Assembly: GCA_035461345.1 (NCBI GenBank)
Contig: DATHVJ010000015.1
Coordinates: 1 to 24,691 of the forward strand
Length of the DNA: 24,691 bases
Direction of reading: 5' to 3'
DNA from: DASPWW01 sp035461345
GTDB taxonomy: Bacteria > Actinomycetota > Thermoleophilia > Solirubrobacterales > 70-9
Shown: one piece after another, positions 8,287 to 15,128 of the stretch
How positions within the stretch are numbered: position 1 is the first letter of the stretch
How the letters are laid out: each line of letters starts with the position of its first letter
Position numbers and translations under genes: made by a program
Notes under the pieces: model-generated
Databases searched by the model: none
Seen by the model: only the letters and a program-made list of their open reading frames with translations
Told to the model about the DNA's origin: nothing

Positions 8287-8354
8287 GTGTTCGCGCTCGG
8301 CCCAAGATCAAATTCCGTGCCCAGGGCGGGATCCTGAATTCGGCCTCGCGCTCA
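8283..8354 (-). repeat. Intergenic repeat family 3, copy A
   Basis: Read on the minus strand from 8354, this spacer aligns along almost its whole length with 22480-22560. Shared blocks, in order, are TGAGCGCGAGGC, AGGATCCC, CCCTGGGC, AATTTGAT and GCGCGAAC. It starts at the TGA of the MBL-fold gene and ends at the ATG of the lipid kinase gene. A small hairpin is possible (CAGG and CCTG around ATCCCGC). Confidence 0.8.
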
Positions 8355-9350
8355 CCGAACCGCCTCGTAGCGCAGGATGCCGTTCTCGCTCACCTCTCGC
8401 ACCCGGCCCTCGTTGATCAGGAGGTCGAGGTGGCCCAGCACCTCGGAGGTGGTCAGGAACGCCTGGGTGACCGCGACGTTCCCCCACAGCTCCTGGGCCA
8501 GCTCATATCCGCTTCGCGGCCGCTCGACGAGCAGCTCGTGGATCCGCTCCGCGCGGCGCCGGTAGCGCCCGAAGCGCTCGTCGATCAGCGCGACGTGGTC
8601 CGTGATCACGTCGCCGTGGCCGGAGAGCACGATCTCCGCCGGCAGCTCGCGCGTGCGCCGCATCGACTCGATGTAGGTGACGAGCGCCTGGGGGCGCTCG
8701 TCCGACCCGTCGAGGGGACGGGTCATGAGCGCGTTCGAGGTCACGTGCTCGATCAGGTGGTCGGCCGCGAACAGGATCCGCCGCTCGGTGTCCCAGAACA
8801 GCGTGTCCGAGGGGCTGTGCCCGGGGCGGTGCTGGACCTCGAGCGTGCGATCGCGGAGCTCGAGCATCTCGCCGTCGTGGAGCGGCCGCGTCACCTTGGG
8901 GCGCGAACCCCAGGCGCGGAAGCTGCGGGACACGCTCTGCAGCGCGGTGACGACGTCCTCCGGGACCCCCTGGCCGAGCATCAGCGAGGCGGCGTACTGG
9001 TCGTCGCGCTCGGCGTCCTCGCCATAGTTCTGGAGGAACTCGACCGCGGCGTCGATCGCGGCGACCTCGGCGCCGGAGCGCGCGGCGATGATCTCGGCGA
9101 GCCCGATGTGGTCGATGTGCTGGTGGGTGAGGATCAGCAGCTCCAGGTCCTCGATCGAGTGCCCGTGCTCTCCGAGCTGGTGCTCGAGTTCGTCGAGGCC
9201 CTTGCCCGAGTTGGCCCCCGTGTCGATCAGCGTCAGCGGCTCGTCCTCGAGCAGGTAGCAGTTCACGCGGCCGACCGCGAACGGAGTCGGCAGGCGCAGG
9301 GTCCGTATCCCCGCCTCGTCGACCCGCCGCTCCGCCTCCTCCCGAGTCAC
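8352..9350 (-). CDS. Metallo-beta-lactamase-fold hydrolase with C-terminal winged helix (LACTB2/glyoxalase II-like)
   Basis: The protein has 332 residues from a GTG whose GTGA overlaps the TGA of the upstream mutase gene. The metal-binding motif THQHIDH lies at residues 75-81 (His76, His78, Asp80, His81). Further ligands are expected at HRPGHSPSD, AADHL and the late SGHGD. The C-terminal 60 residues (ELLVERPRSGYELAQELWG onward, ending in LRYEAVR) look like the winged-helix tail of LACTB2-like proteins. Members hydrolyse thioesters, RNA ends or lactones, so the substrate is open. The overlap with the sugar-phosphate mutase suggests co-expression rather than a shared pathway. Its TGA is the first base of a repeat spacer. 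Confidence 0.88.
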   Translation of the reverse strand: MTREEAERRVDEAGIRTLRLPTPFAVGRVNCYLLEDEPLTLIDTGANSGKGLDELEHQLGEHGHSIEDLELLILTHQHIDHIGLAEIIAARSGAEVAAIDAAVEFLQNYGEDAERDDQYAASLMLGQGVPEDVVTALQSVSRSFRAWGSRPKVTRPLHDGEMLELRDRTLEVQHRPGHSPSDTLFWDTERRILFAADHLIEHVTSNALMTRPLDGSDERPQALVTYIESMRRTRELPAEIVLSGHGDVITDHVALIDERFGRYRRRAERIHELLVERPRSGYELAQELWGNVAVTQAFLTTSEVLGHLDLLINEGRVREVSENGILRYEAVR

Positions 9351-10717
9351 GCGCGGATGAGCTCCAGGACCTGTTCCCGCTTCTGCTCCATGTCCTCGCG
9401 CGAGACGAGCGATTCGAGATTGAGGCGCAACAGCGGCTCGGTGTTCGAGGGGCGCACGTTGAAGTGCCACTCGGGGTAGTCGACCGAGACGCCGTCGAGC
9501 CACGATATCTCGCCGTCCGAGAACCGCTCCGCCAGCTCGCGCATCTTGCCCTCCTGGTCCGCGACCTCGGAGTTGATCTCGCCGGAGATGAAGTAGCGCT
9601 CGCGGTACTCGCCGACGAGCTCGGACAGCGCCTTGCCCTCGACCGACAACAGCTCGAGCACCAGCAGGGCGGGGATCGTGCCCGAGTCCGCGCACCAGAA
9701 GTCGCGGAAGTAGTAGTGCCCCGAGACCTCGCCGCCGAACGCGGCTTCGTGCTCGCGCATGCCGATCTTGAAGTACGCGTGCCCGACGCGGTTGACGTGC
9801 GGCGTGCCGTCGTTCGCGGTGATCGTGTCCGGGACGGCGCGGCTGGCTCGGACGTCGTAGAGGACGTGGGCGCCCGGATTCTTGCGCAGGATCGACGTAG
9901 CGAGCATCGCGGTGAGGAAGTCGCCATCGACGAAGCTGCCCGTCTCGTCGATGAAGAAGCAGCGGTCGGCGTCGCCGTCCCACGCGATGCCCAGCTCGGC
10001 GCCCTCGCTCACGACCCTGTCGACGATGAAGCGCCGATTCTCGGGGAGCAGCGGGTTCGGCTCGTGGTCGGGGAACTCGCCGTCGGGCACCCAGTAGCTG
10101 GTCACCAGGTCGAGGTCGAGCCGCTCGAGCAGCGGCCCGACCGTCGGGCCGGCCATCCCGTTGCCGCCATCGACGACGACCTTGCGGCGGGTGACGCTGC
10201 GGGGATCGATGAAGCCCATCACGTGGCGTTGGAACTCCTCGTAGATCTCGACCTCCTCGACCGACCCGCCTCCCGGGGGCTCGGGAAGCCCCGCCGCGAT
10301 CTCCTCGCGGACGTCACCGATCCCGGCGTCGCCTGAGAACGCGAGCGCGCCCTCGCGCACGAGCTTGACCCCGGTCCACTCCTTGGGGTTGTGCGAGGCG
10401 GTGACCATCGCGCCCCCGTCGAGTCCTCGCGACCCGACCAGGAAGTAGAGCATCTCGGTGCCGATCATTCCCGCGTCGAGCACGCTCGCCCCCTCGTCGA
10501 CGAGGCCCTCGCGTAGCGCCGTCGCCATCTCCGGCGCGGTCAGCCTCATGTCGCGCCCGAGCCCGACTCGCAGCCCCGCAGGCTCCTTGCCGCGCAGCCT
10601 CGCGAGCACGCGGACGAACGCCCGCCCCAGCAGCCGCGCGACCCCCGGGTCGATCTCGTCGCCGTAGACCCCGCGGACGTCGTACGCCTTGAAGATCCCC
10701 GGCGCGACCGAAGTCAT
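9347..10717 (-). CDS. manB: Phosphomannomutase/phosphoglucomutase
   Basis: This enzyme interconverts hexose 1- and 6-phosphates for nucleotide-sugar supply. All four signatures of the alpha-D-phosphohexomutase family are visible: TASHNP with phospho-accepting Ser108, the metal loop DGDADR (247-252), the sugar-specificity loop GEVSGHYYF (about 335), and the phosphate-binding RPSNTEPLLRLN near residue 425. Its 456 residues are typical of bacterial PMM/PGM enzymes, and GEVSGH in the sugar loop fits dual mannose/glucose specificity. It starts at ATG 10717, 55 bases after the HIT gene stop. An intergenic repeat (10721-10766) occupies that gap. It could supply glucose 1-phosphate to the cytidylyltransferase encoded at 15129. 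Confidence 0.95.
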   Translation of the reverse strand: MTSVAPGIFKAYDVRGVYGDEIDPGVARLLGRAFVRVLARLRGKEPAGLRVGLGRDMRLTAPEMATALREGLVDEGASVLDAGMIGTEMLYFLVGSRGLDGGAMVTASHNPKEWTGVKLVREGALAFSGDAGIGDVREEIAAGLPEPPGGGSVEEVEIYEEFQRHVMGFIDPRSVTRRKVVVDGGNGMAGPTVGPLLERLDLDLVTSYWVPDGEFPDHEPNPLLPENRRFIVDRVVSEGAELGIAWDGDADRCFFIDETGSFVDGDFLTAMLATSILRKNPGAHVLYDVRASRAVPDTITANDGTPHVNRVGHAYFKIGMREHEAAFGGEVSGHYYFRDFWCADSGTIPALLVLELLSVEGKALSELVGEYRERYFISGEINSEVADQEGKMRELAERFSDGEISWLDGVSVDYPEWHFNVRPSNTEPLLRLNLESLVSREDMEQKREQVLELIRA

Positions 10718-10720
10718 CGC

Positions 10721-10766
10721 CAGTCGAATTCTCCGCTAGTGCATCCGGTTCGACCGGGTCCGCGGT
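10721..10766 (+). repeat. Intergenic repeat family 2, copy A
   Basis: About 34 of 42 bases (10725-10766) match 15061-15101. Shared cores are CGAAT, CCGCT, TCCGGTTCGA, CGGGTC and GCGGT. GTCGAA (10723-10728) can pair with TTCGAC (10749-10754), and CCGG-TTCGA-CCGG is itself a small palindrome. It fills the spacer between the HIT and mutase genes, in the reverse orientation to their transcription. Confidence 0.75.
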
Positions 10767-10772
10767 CGTCCA

Positions 10773-11258
10773 TCAACGAAATCCCTTCTTCAGGGTCTCG
10801 TACGACTGCTCGAGCGTCTGCGGCATCACCCGTGTGTCGGCGAGCACCGGCATGTAGTTGGTGTCACCCGCCCAGCGCGGGACCACGTGCATGTGGATGT
10901 GGGCATCGAACCCGGCGCCCGCGATCCGCCCCTGGTTGAACCCGACGTTGTAGCCCTCGGGCGCGTACGCGTCGTCGACGATCTCCATCGCGCGTCCGGC
11001 GAGCGCCATCAGCTCGGCGACCGTGTCGGCGTCGAGCTCCTGCAGCTTCGCGATGTGCTCGAATGGCGCCACCATCAGGTGCCCGTTCGTGTACGGGAAG
11101 GTGTTGAGGATCACGAAGCAGCGCTCTCCGCGATGGACGATGAACGTCCCCTCGTCGCTGCCCTCCGCGGGCTTGGCACAGAAGATGCACTCGGTGTCCT
11201 TGCTCGCGTCCTTCACGTAGGCGAGGCGCCACGGCGCCCAGATGCGGTGGTTGGCCAC
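10773..11258 (-). CDS. HIT-domain Ap4A phosphorylase-like protein (Rv2613c type)
   Basis: The 161-residue protein carries the histidine triad HIHMHVVPRW (His120, His122, His124) followed by WAGDTNYMPVLADTRVMPQTL. That extended signature marks the actinobacterial AP-4-A phosphorylase subgroup. An N-terminal CxxC (CIFC, about residues 24-27) may bind zinc. These enzymes phosphorolyse diadenosine tetraphosphate to ADP and ATP; I infer the same here. It starts at GTG 11258 with TAGGAT six bases upstream, so the mRNA is probably leaderless. It is distinct from the shorter HIT protein at 6895-7332 in the same window. Confidence 0.93.
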   Translation of the reverse strand: MANHRIWAPWRLAYVKDASKDTECIFCAKPAEGSDEGTFIVHRGERCFVILNTFPYTNGHLMVAPFEHIAKLQELDADTVAELMALAGRAMEIVDDAYAPEGYNVGFNQGRIAGAGFDAHIHMHVVPRWAGDTNYMPVLADTRVMPQTLEQSYETLKKGFR

Positions 11259-11264
11259 CGCCGC

Positions 11265-11270
11265 ATCCTA
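11265..11270 (-). promoter_or_regulatory. Putative -10 box of the HIT gene (TAGGAT), leaderless
   Basis: On the minus strand TAGGAT ends exactly six bases before the GTG at 11258. That places the transcript start at the start codon. The box lies in the 22-base gap after the M23 peptidase stop, so the HIT-mutase-MBL group can be transcribed separately from the peptidase gene. Confidence 0.55.
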
Positions 11271-11280
11271 CGCGGGCCGC

Positions 11281-12123
11281 TCAGGGCGCTTGCGGCCACT
11301 CCTCGAGCAGCGGCAGCGGATCGATCGGCTTGCCCTCGACGTCGTCCCCGCGCCGGACCTCGAAGTGGAGGTGGGTGCCGTAGCACGAGCCCGTGCACCC
11401 CATCGCCCCGACCTGGCTCCCAGCGGCGACCTCGTCGCCGCGCTTCAGCGACGTCGGGCGCAGCATGTGCAGGTACACGTAGGTCTGGTCCTCCGAGGGG
11501 CTGTGGATGCCGACGTAGTTGCCACGCCCACCGTCGTTGCCCGTGTCGACGACGACGCCGTCCCGAACAGCGACCAGTGGCGTGGCCGACTTGGCGAACA
11601 CGTCCTGCCCCTCATGGGAGTGGCCGTAGCGGGACGCGCCGAACCTCGCGCCCGCGTCGCCGTAGTCGAGCTTGCCGTCGACCCGGACGGGGTGGAAGGG
11701 GCCGGAGTCCGCCGTGATCGCCAGCGACGAGGGCCCCTCTTCGTCAGCGGCGGCGTTCGACGGGGCGAGGGCAACGCCGCCGCCGCGCGCCCGGTCGCCG
11801 GCGTCGGGCGGGGTCAGCGGCAGCCCGCCGATCAGCGACGCGGTCCCGGTCACGATCGCCCCGAGCACGGCGCAGCCCGTGATCGCGCGGGCGCGGGATC
11901 GCTCCCTTGCCGCGGCTCGCCGGCGCGGGGTGCGGCGCATCGGCGGGCGGCGGGACATGGCGGGCTCGGCCCGAATCCACGCGGGAAGCTCCAGCTCGTC
12001 GACTTCGCCCGGCGCGGGCTCGCCGCTGCTGTGCTTGTGGTCGGCGTCGGCAGTCGGGATGGTCCGACCTCCGGTCTGGCTCGGGGTCTCGTGAACGACC
12101 AAATGGCGCACGGCGACAGCCAC
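11281..12123 (-). CDS. M23-family (LytM/NlpD-like) peptidase, membrane-anchored
   Basis: The C-terminal half is a zinc endopeptidase domain that would cut peptidoglycan cross-links. It shows HEGQD (His170, Asp174), YLHM (His219) and GTHLHFEVR (His251, His253), the M23 metal and catalytic residues, all present. A single hydrophobic segment at about residues 81-103 follows an Arg-rich stretch, so the catalytic domain should be outside the membrane. The N-terminal 60 residues are low-complexity. The start is uncertain: GTG 12123 gives 280 residues, while ATG 11958 would give a shorter form with the same membrane anchor. No strong ribosome-binding site distinguishes them. Confidence 0.88.
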   Translation of the reverse strand: MAVAVRHLVVHETPSQTGGRTIPTADADHKHSSGEPAPGEVDELELPAWIRAEPAMSRRPPMRRTPRRRAAARERSRARAITGCAVLGAIVTGTASLIGGLPLTPPDAGDRARGGGVALAPSNAAADEEGPSSLAITADSGPFHPVRVDGKLDYGDAGARFGASRYGHSHEGQDVFAKSATPLVAVRDGVVVDTGNDGGRGNYVGIHSPSEDQTYVYLHMLRPTSLKRGDEVAAGSQVGAMGCTGSCYGTHLHFEVRRGDDVEGKPIDPLPLLEEWPQAP

Positions 12124-12176
12124 CCTGGGCGAGATTGCCGAGTGCCCCAGGTGACCGGCGTGCGCCGGATGGCGCC

Positions 12177-12182
12177 AATCTA
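12177..12182 (-). promoter_or_regulatory. Putative -10 box (TAGATT) for the M23 peptidase gene
   Basis: TAGATT on the minus strand matches the TAGNNT boxes seen elsewhere here. It predicts transcription from about 12170 and a leader of about 47 bases if GTG 12123 is the start. No -35 box is evident. Confidence 0.3.
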
Positions 12183-12215
12183 GCGGATGCCCCCGGCCCG
12201 GACGTCGTTCGGCGC

Positions 12216-13235
12216 CTAGAGCCAGCCGCGACGGCGGAAGTAGGTGACCATCCCGACCAGGATCGCGACCATCACGCCGATGATGATCAGGAAGCTGGCG
12301 CTGGACCCGTCCGTGGGGTCACCGCCGCCGGGCAGCCCGACGTTCATCCCGAAGATGCTGGCGATCATCGTCAGCGGCAGGACGATGACGCTGATCGCCG
12401 TCAGCACCCGCAGGATGTCGTTGACACGGTGCGAGATCACCGACTCGTTCGTGTCCTCGAGCGCCTCGACCACCTCCTTGTAGTTCTCGAGCAGGTCCCA
12501 GATGCGCTCGTGGGCGTCGACGATGTCGTCGAAGTAGATCTCGAGGTCGAGGTCGGGGGCGAGAAAGCGCTGCTTGACTCCCTCGAGGTCACGCAGCACC
12601 GGGCGCTGCGGACGGATCACCTTGCGGAAGTTGATGATCTCCTGCTTGACGTTGGAGATGTCGCGCACGATCTCCTCGGAGCGGCCGGAGAAGATCTCCT
12701 CCTCGACGGTGTCGAGCTTGTTCTCGATCTTGCGCAGCATCGGGAAGCAGTAGTCGAAGCTGTCGTCGACGATCCGGTACAGCAGATAGCCGGAGCCGCG
12801 CGAGAAGATCTGGTCGCGCAGCTCCTCCTTCGCGCGACAGCGCTCGAACAGGTACTCGACCGGCTGCAGCGGCTGGTTGGGGATCGTGATCAGGAAGTCC
12901 GGGCCGACGAACATGTCGAGCTCGCCGGCGTTCAGTCGGCGCACCGTCGGGTCGAAGACCGGGAAGTGGAGGACGATGAACAGGTACTCCGGGTACTCGT
13001 CGATCTTCGGCCGCTCGTTGCGGGACAGGACGTCCTCGAGGTCGAGGCCGTGGAAGTCGAAGTGCTCCTCGAGCCAGCCCCACTCGAGCGAGCTCGGGTG
13101 CTCGATCTTCACCCAGCGCAGGCCCTCGCCCGCGATCGTCTCTACGTTCGGCCTGCGACGCTCAGGCGGCGCCGGGGAGGTGAGCTCGGCACGCCGAGAG
13201 GCCCTTCGCAGCCTCGGCTTCGGGAGGTTCGGCAT
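12216..13235 (-). CDS. corA: CorA-family magnesium/divalent cation channel
   Basis: This is a 339-residue inner-membrane CorA protein. The cytoplasmic N-terminal funnel domain is followed by a long helical region (about 150-270) and two C-terminal transmembrane helices (about 275-295 and 314-333). The signature GMN is at residues 296-298 (FGMNVGLPGGG), directly after the first helix, and the C-terminus is basic (FRRRGWL), as is usual. The loop between the helices has acidic Asp residues rather than the classic MPEL sequence, so ion preference may differ (Mg, Co or Zn). It is transcribed divergently from the SAM-riboswitch unit and starts at ATG 13235 with only a weak ribosome-binding site. 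Confidence 0.95.
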   Translation of the reverse strand: MPNLPKPRLRRASRRAELTSPAPPERRRPNVETIAGEGLRWVKIEHPSSLEWGWLEEHFDFHGLDLEDVLSRNERPKIDEYPEYLFIVLHFPVFDPTVRRLNAGELDMFVGPDFLITIPNQPLQPVEYLFERCRAKEELRDQIFSRGSGYLLYRIVDDSFDYCFPMLRKIENKLDTVEEEIFSGRSEEIVRDISNVKQEIINFRKVIRPQRPVLRDLEGVKQRFLAPDLDLEIYFDDIVDAHERIWDLLENYKEVVEALEDTNESVISHRVNDILRVLTAISVIVLPLTMIASIFGMNVGLPGGGDPTDGSSASFLIIIGVMVAILVGMVTYFRRRGWL

Positions 13236-13321
13236 CGCTCTGGCTCATCTCACACTCGACGTCGGACATCAGGCGCGACTAAGGGTACGGGAAGCGTGAG
13301 TGTCCCAGCGTGAACGGTTGG

Positions 13322-13327
13322 TATATT
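13322..13327 (+). promoter_or_regulatory. Putative -10 box (TATATT) of the SAM-riboswitch/thrC unit
   Basis: TATATT is the only strongly AT-rich hexamer in the 110-base gap between corA and the riboswitch. It predicts transcription from about 13334, twelve bases before the aptamer P1 stem. No good -35 box is visible. Confidence 0.5.
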
Positions 13328-13345
13328 GCGCGGCCACATAACCGC

Positions 13346-13446
13346 CACATCGAGAGGGGTGGAGGGACTGGCCCGAAGAAGCCCCGGCAACCCCCCCGCA
13401 AGGGGAAAGGTGCCAATTCCAGCAGGTGGATTGCCTGGAAGATGTG
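13346..13446 (+). ncRNA. SAM-I (S-box) riboswitch aptamer
   Basis: The leader carries the S-box core: GAGAGG then TGGAGGGACTGGCCC, GAAG, CCCGGCAACC, AAGGTGCCAATTCC and AGCAGG. P1 is CACATC (13346-13351) with GATGTG (13441-13446). A P3 stem CCCC/GGGG surrounds CGCAA (394-405 of the 13 kb block). P4 is TTCCAG (13417-13422) with CTGGAA (13435-13440). It binds S-adenosylmethionine and normally switches off methionine-related genes. Here it precedes a threonine synthase gene and a sulfur-carrier gene. Confidence 0.95.
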
Positions 13447-13463
13447 AGCAGAGTCCCGACCAG

Positions 13464-13502
13464 GACCTCCGCTCACAGCCCGGCGGAGGTCTATTCACTT
13501 CT
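13464..13502 (+). terminator. SAM-dependent terminator and antiterminator (riboswitch expression platform)
   Basis: GACCTCCGC (13464-13472) pairs perfectly with GCGGAGGTC (13483-13491), followed by the T-rich TATTCACTTCTC. A competing pairing is TGTGAGC (13443-13449) with GCTCACA (13471-13477). The antiterminator shares GATGTG with the aptamer P1 stem and GC plus loop bases with the terminator. SAM binding should hold P1, free the terminator and stop transcription. Confidence 0.8.
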
Positions 13503-13524
13503 CGACAGCAAAGGAGACGGTGCG

Positions 13525-14772
13525 TTGGGACTCGAATCGCTCAGATGCAAGGAGTGTGGGGCTGAATACCCGCTCGACGCGAGCTTCGTGTGCGAGCGGT
13601 GCTTCGGGCCGCTGGAGGTCGCGTACGACCTCGAGGGCCTGGACCCGGCCGAAACCAAGCGCAAGATCCAGGCCGGCTCGCACGGGATCTGGCGCTACTC
13701 GGACTTCCTGCCGTTCTCGGAGCAGCCGCCCGCCGAGCGCGGGGCCCTCGAGCCGGGGTTGACGCCGCTGATCCGCGCCGAGCGGCTCGCCGAGCGGCTC
13801 GGACTGGGCGAGGTGTGGGTGAAGAACGATGCCGCGAATCCCACGCACTCGTTCAAGGACCGCGTCGTCGCGGTGGCGCTGGCAAAGGCGCGTGAGCTGG
13901 GATTCGACACCGTCGCCTGCGCGTCGACCGGCAACCTGGCCAACGCGGTCGCCGCGCACGCCGCCGCGGTGGGGCTCGACTCCTACGTGTTCGTCCCCTC
14001 CGACCTCGAGGAGCAGAAGCTGCTTGCCACCGGCGTCTACGGAACGACGCTGGTGGGGGTGCGCGGCACATACGACGACGTCAACCGCCTCTGCACCCAG
14101 CTCTCCGACGCCAGGGGATGGGCGTTCGTGAACGTCAACCTGCGCCCGTACTACGCCGAGGGCTCGAAGACGCTCGCGTACGAGACCGTCGAGCAGCTCG
14201 GCTGGTCGCTCCCGGACCGCGTCGTGTGCCCGATCGCCTCGGGGTCGCTGTTCACGAAGCTGGGGCGGGGGTTCGAGGAGTGGCGCCGGCTCGGGCTCGT
14301 CGACGGCGAGCTGCCGACCTTCAACGGCGCCCAGGCGACCGGGTGCGATCCCGTGGCCGAGGCGTTCGAGACCGGCCAGGAGATCTGCCGCCCACGGCAG
14401 CACCCGGAGACGATCGCCAAGAGCCTCGCGATCGGCAACCCCGCCGACGGGCCGTACGCGCTCGAGCTCGCGCGGTCGACCGGCGGCGGCATCGACTCGG
14501 TGACCGACGACGAGATCCGCGACGGGATCGGGCTGCTCGCCGAGACGACCGGGGTGTTCACCGAGACCGCGGGCGGGGTGACGACCGCGGTGCTCGCGAA
14601 GCTGGCGGAGCGCGGCGACATCGACGTCGGCGAGCGGGTGGTCCTGTACATAACCGGTGAAGGCCTGAAGACTCTGGACGCGACCAAGGAGAGCTTCCAC
14701 ATGCAGGAGATCGAGCCCACGCTCGAGGACTTCGACGTCCGCGTTCGCGAGACCGCAGAGGCGACCGCCTGA
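13525..14772 (+). CDS. thrC: Threonine synthase-family PLP enzyme with N-terminal zinc ribbon
   Basis: The family converts O-phosphohomoserine to threonine using pyridoxal phosphate. A zinc ribbon CKEC...CERC (Cys8, Cys11, Cys23, Cys26) comes first, then the fold-type II PLP domain with the Schiff-base lysine in HSFKDR (Lys111). STGNLANAVAAHAA (phosphate/substrate loop) and a late GEGLKTLDA follow. The start is TTG 13525, eight bases after AAGGAG (13511-13516); an upstream in-frame ATG at 13426 lies inside the riboswitch and is rejected. The protein is 415 residues, normal for the family. SAM control and the overlapping sulfur-carrier gene raise the possibility that it, or a relative, serves homocysteine rather than threonine formation. 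Confidence 0.9.
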   Translation: MGLESLRCKECGAEYPLDASFVCERCFGPLEVAYDLEGLDPAETKRKIQAGSHGIWRYSDFLPFSEQPPAERGALEPGLTPLIRAERLAERLGLGEVWVKNDAANPTHSFKDRVVAVALAKARELGFDTVACASTGNLANAVAAHAAAVGLDSYVFVPSDLEEQKLLATGVYGTTLVGVRGTYDDVNRLCTQLSDARGWAFVNVNLRPYYAEGSKTLAYETVEQLGWSLPDRVVCPIASGSLFTKLGRGFEEWRRLGLVDGELPTFNGAQATGCDPVAEAFETGQEICRPRQHPETIAKSLAIGNPADGPYALELARSTGGGIDSVTDDEIRDGIGLLAETTGVFTETAGGVTTAVLAKLAERGDIDVGERVVLYITGEGLKTLDATKESFHMQEIEPTLEDFDVRVRETAEATA

Positions 14773-15044
14773 TGGGCGTCACCGTCAAGATCCCCGCCCA
14801 GCTTCGCATCGTCACCGACGGCGAGGAGGAGGTCGAGGTAGAGGGCTCGACCATCGGCGAGGTGCTCGACGCGGTGTTCGCGCGCCACGAGGACCTCGAG
14901 GAGCGGATAACGGAGGACGGCGACCTGCGCCGGTTCGTCAACGTCTACGTGGGCGGGGAGGACATCCGCTTCCGGGACGGCCTCGGCACCGAGGTCTCGG
15001 ACGGCGACGAGGTCCAGATCCTGCCCGCGGTGGCCGGCGGATAG
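14772..15044 (+). CDS. cysO: CysO/MoaD-like ubiquitin-fold sulfur carrier protein
   Basis: This 90-residue beta-grasp protein ends in the Gly-Gly needed for adenylation and thiocarboxylation. The pattern VTVKIPAQLR at the start, DLRRFVNVYVGGEDIRF in the middle and DGDEVQILPAVAGG at the end closely follows the mycobacterial CysO design. CysO carries sulfur to CysM for cysteine synthesis, and the peptidase Mec trims the product; neither partner is in this window. The ATG overlaps the thrC TGA (ATGA), so the two proteins are co-translated under the SAM riboswitch. MoaD or ThiS function is less likely, because no molybdopterin or thiamine genes are nearby. Confidence 0.88.
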   Translation: MGVTVKIPAQLRIVTDGEEEVEVEGSTIGEVLDAVFARHEDLEERITEDGDLRRFVNVYVGGEDIRFRDGLGTEVSDGDEVQILPAVAGG

Positions 15045-15055
15045 CGACATCAATT

Positions 15056-15101
15056 CCGCTCGAATCCCCCGCTTCGCGTCCGGTTCGAGCGGGTCTGCGG
15101 T
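15056..15101 (+). repeat. Intergenic repeat family 2, copy B
   Basis: CCGCTCGAA (15056-15064) pairs with TTCGAGCGG (15084-15092), a perfect nine-base stem. The loop contains a small CGC-TTC-GCG hairpin. The right part matches 10725-10766. Stem changes between the two copies partly compensate, which suggests the fold is conserved. It may act as a terminator after cysO, but there is no U-tract. Confidence 0.7.
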
Positions 15102-15115
15102 GACACGCCCTGCTT

Positions 15116-15121
15116 CATACT
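15116..15121 (+). promoter_or_regulatory. Putative -10 box (CATACT) of the cytidylyltransferase gene
   Basis: CATACT ends seven bases before ATG 15129, and there is no Shine-Dalgarno site, consistent with a leaderless transcript. The match to consensus is moderate. Confidence 0.3.
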
Positions 15122-15128
15122 GCGCGGC

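Noticed and set aside
10745..10772. tRNA-like T-arm (GGTTCGA) in repeat family 2
   Set aside because: The stem around TTCGA lacks the G53-C61 pairing of a real T-arm, and there is no acceptor, D-arm or anticodon arm nearby.
12171..12216. Paired GGCGCC sites as a corA terminator
   Set aside because: Each site is a six-base palindrome that is common by chance here. The loop is too long and the second site overlaps the corA stop codon.
13426..13524. Upstream ATG start for the threonine synthase
   Set aside because: It would place coding sequence inside the SAM riboswitch and terminator; TTG 13525 has a strong ribosome-binding site and begins just before the zinc ribbon.
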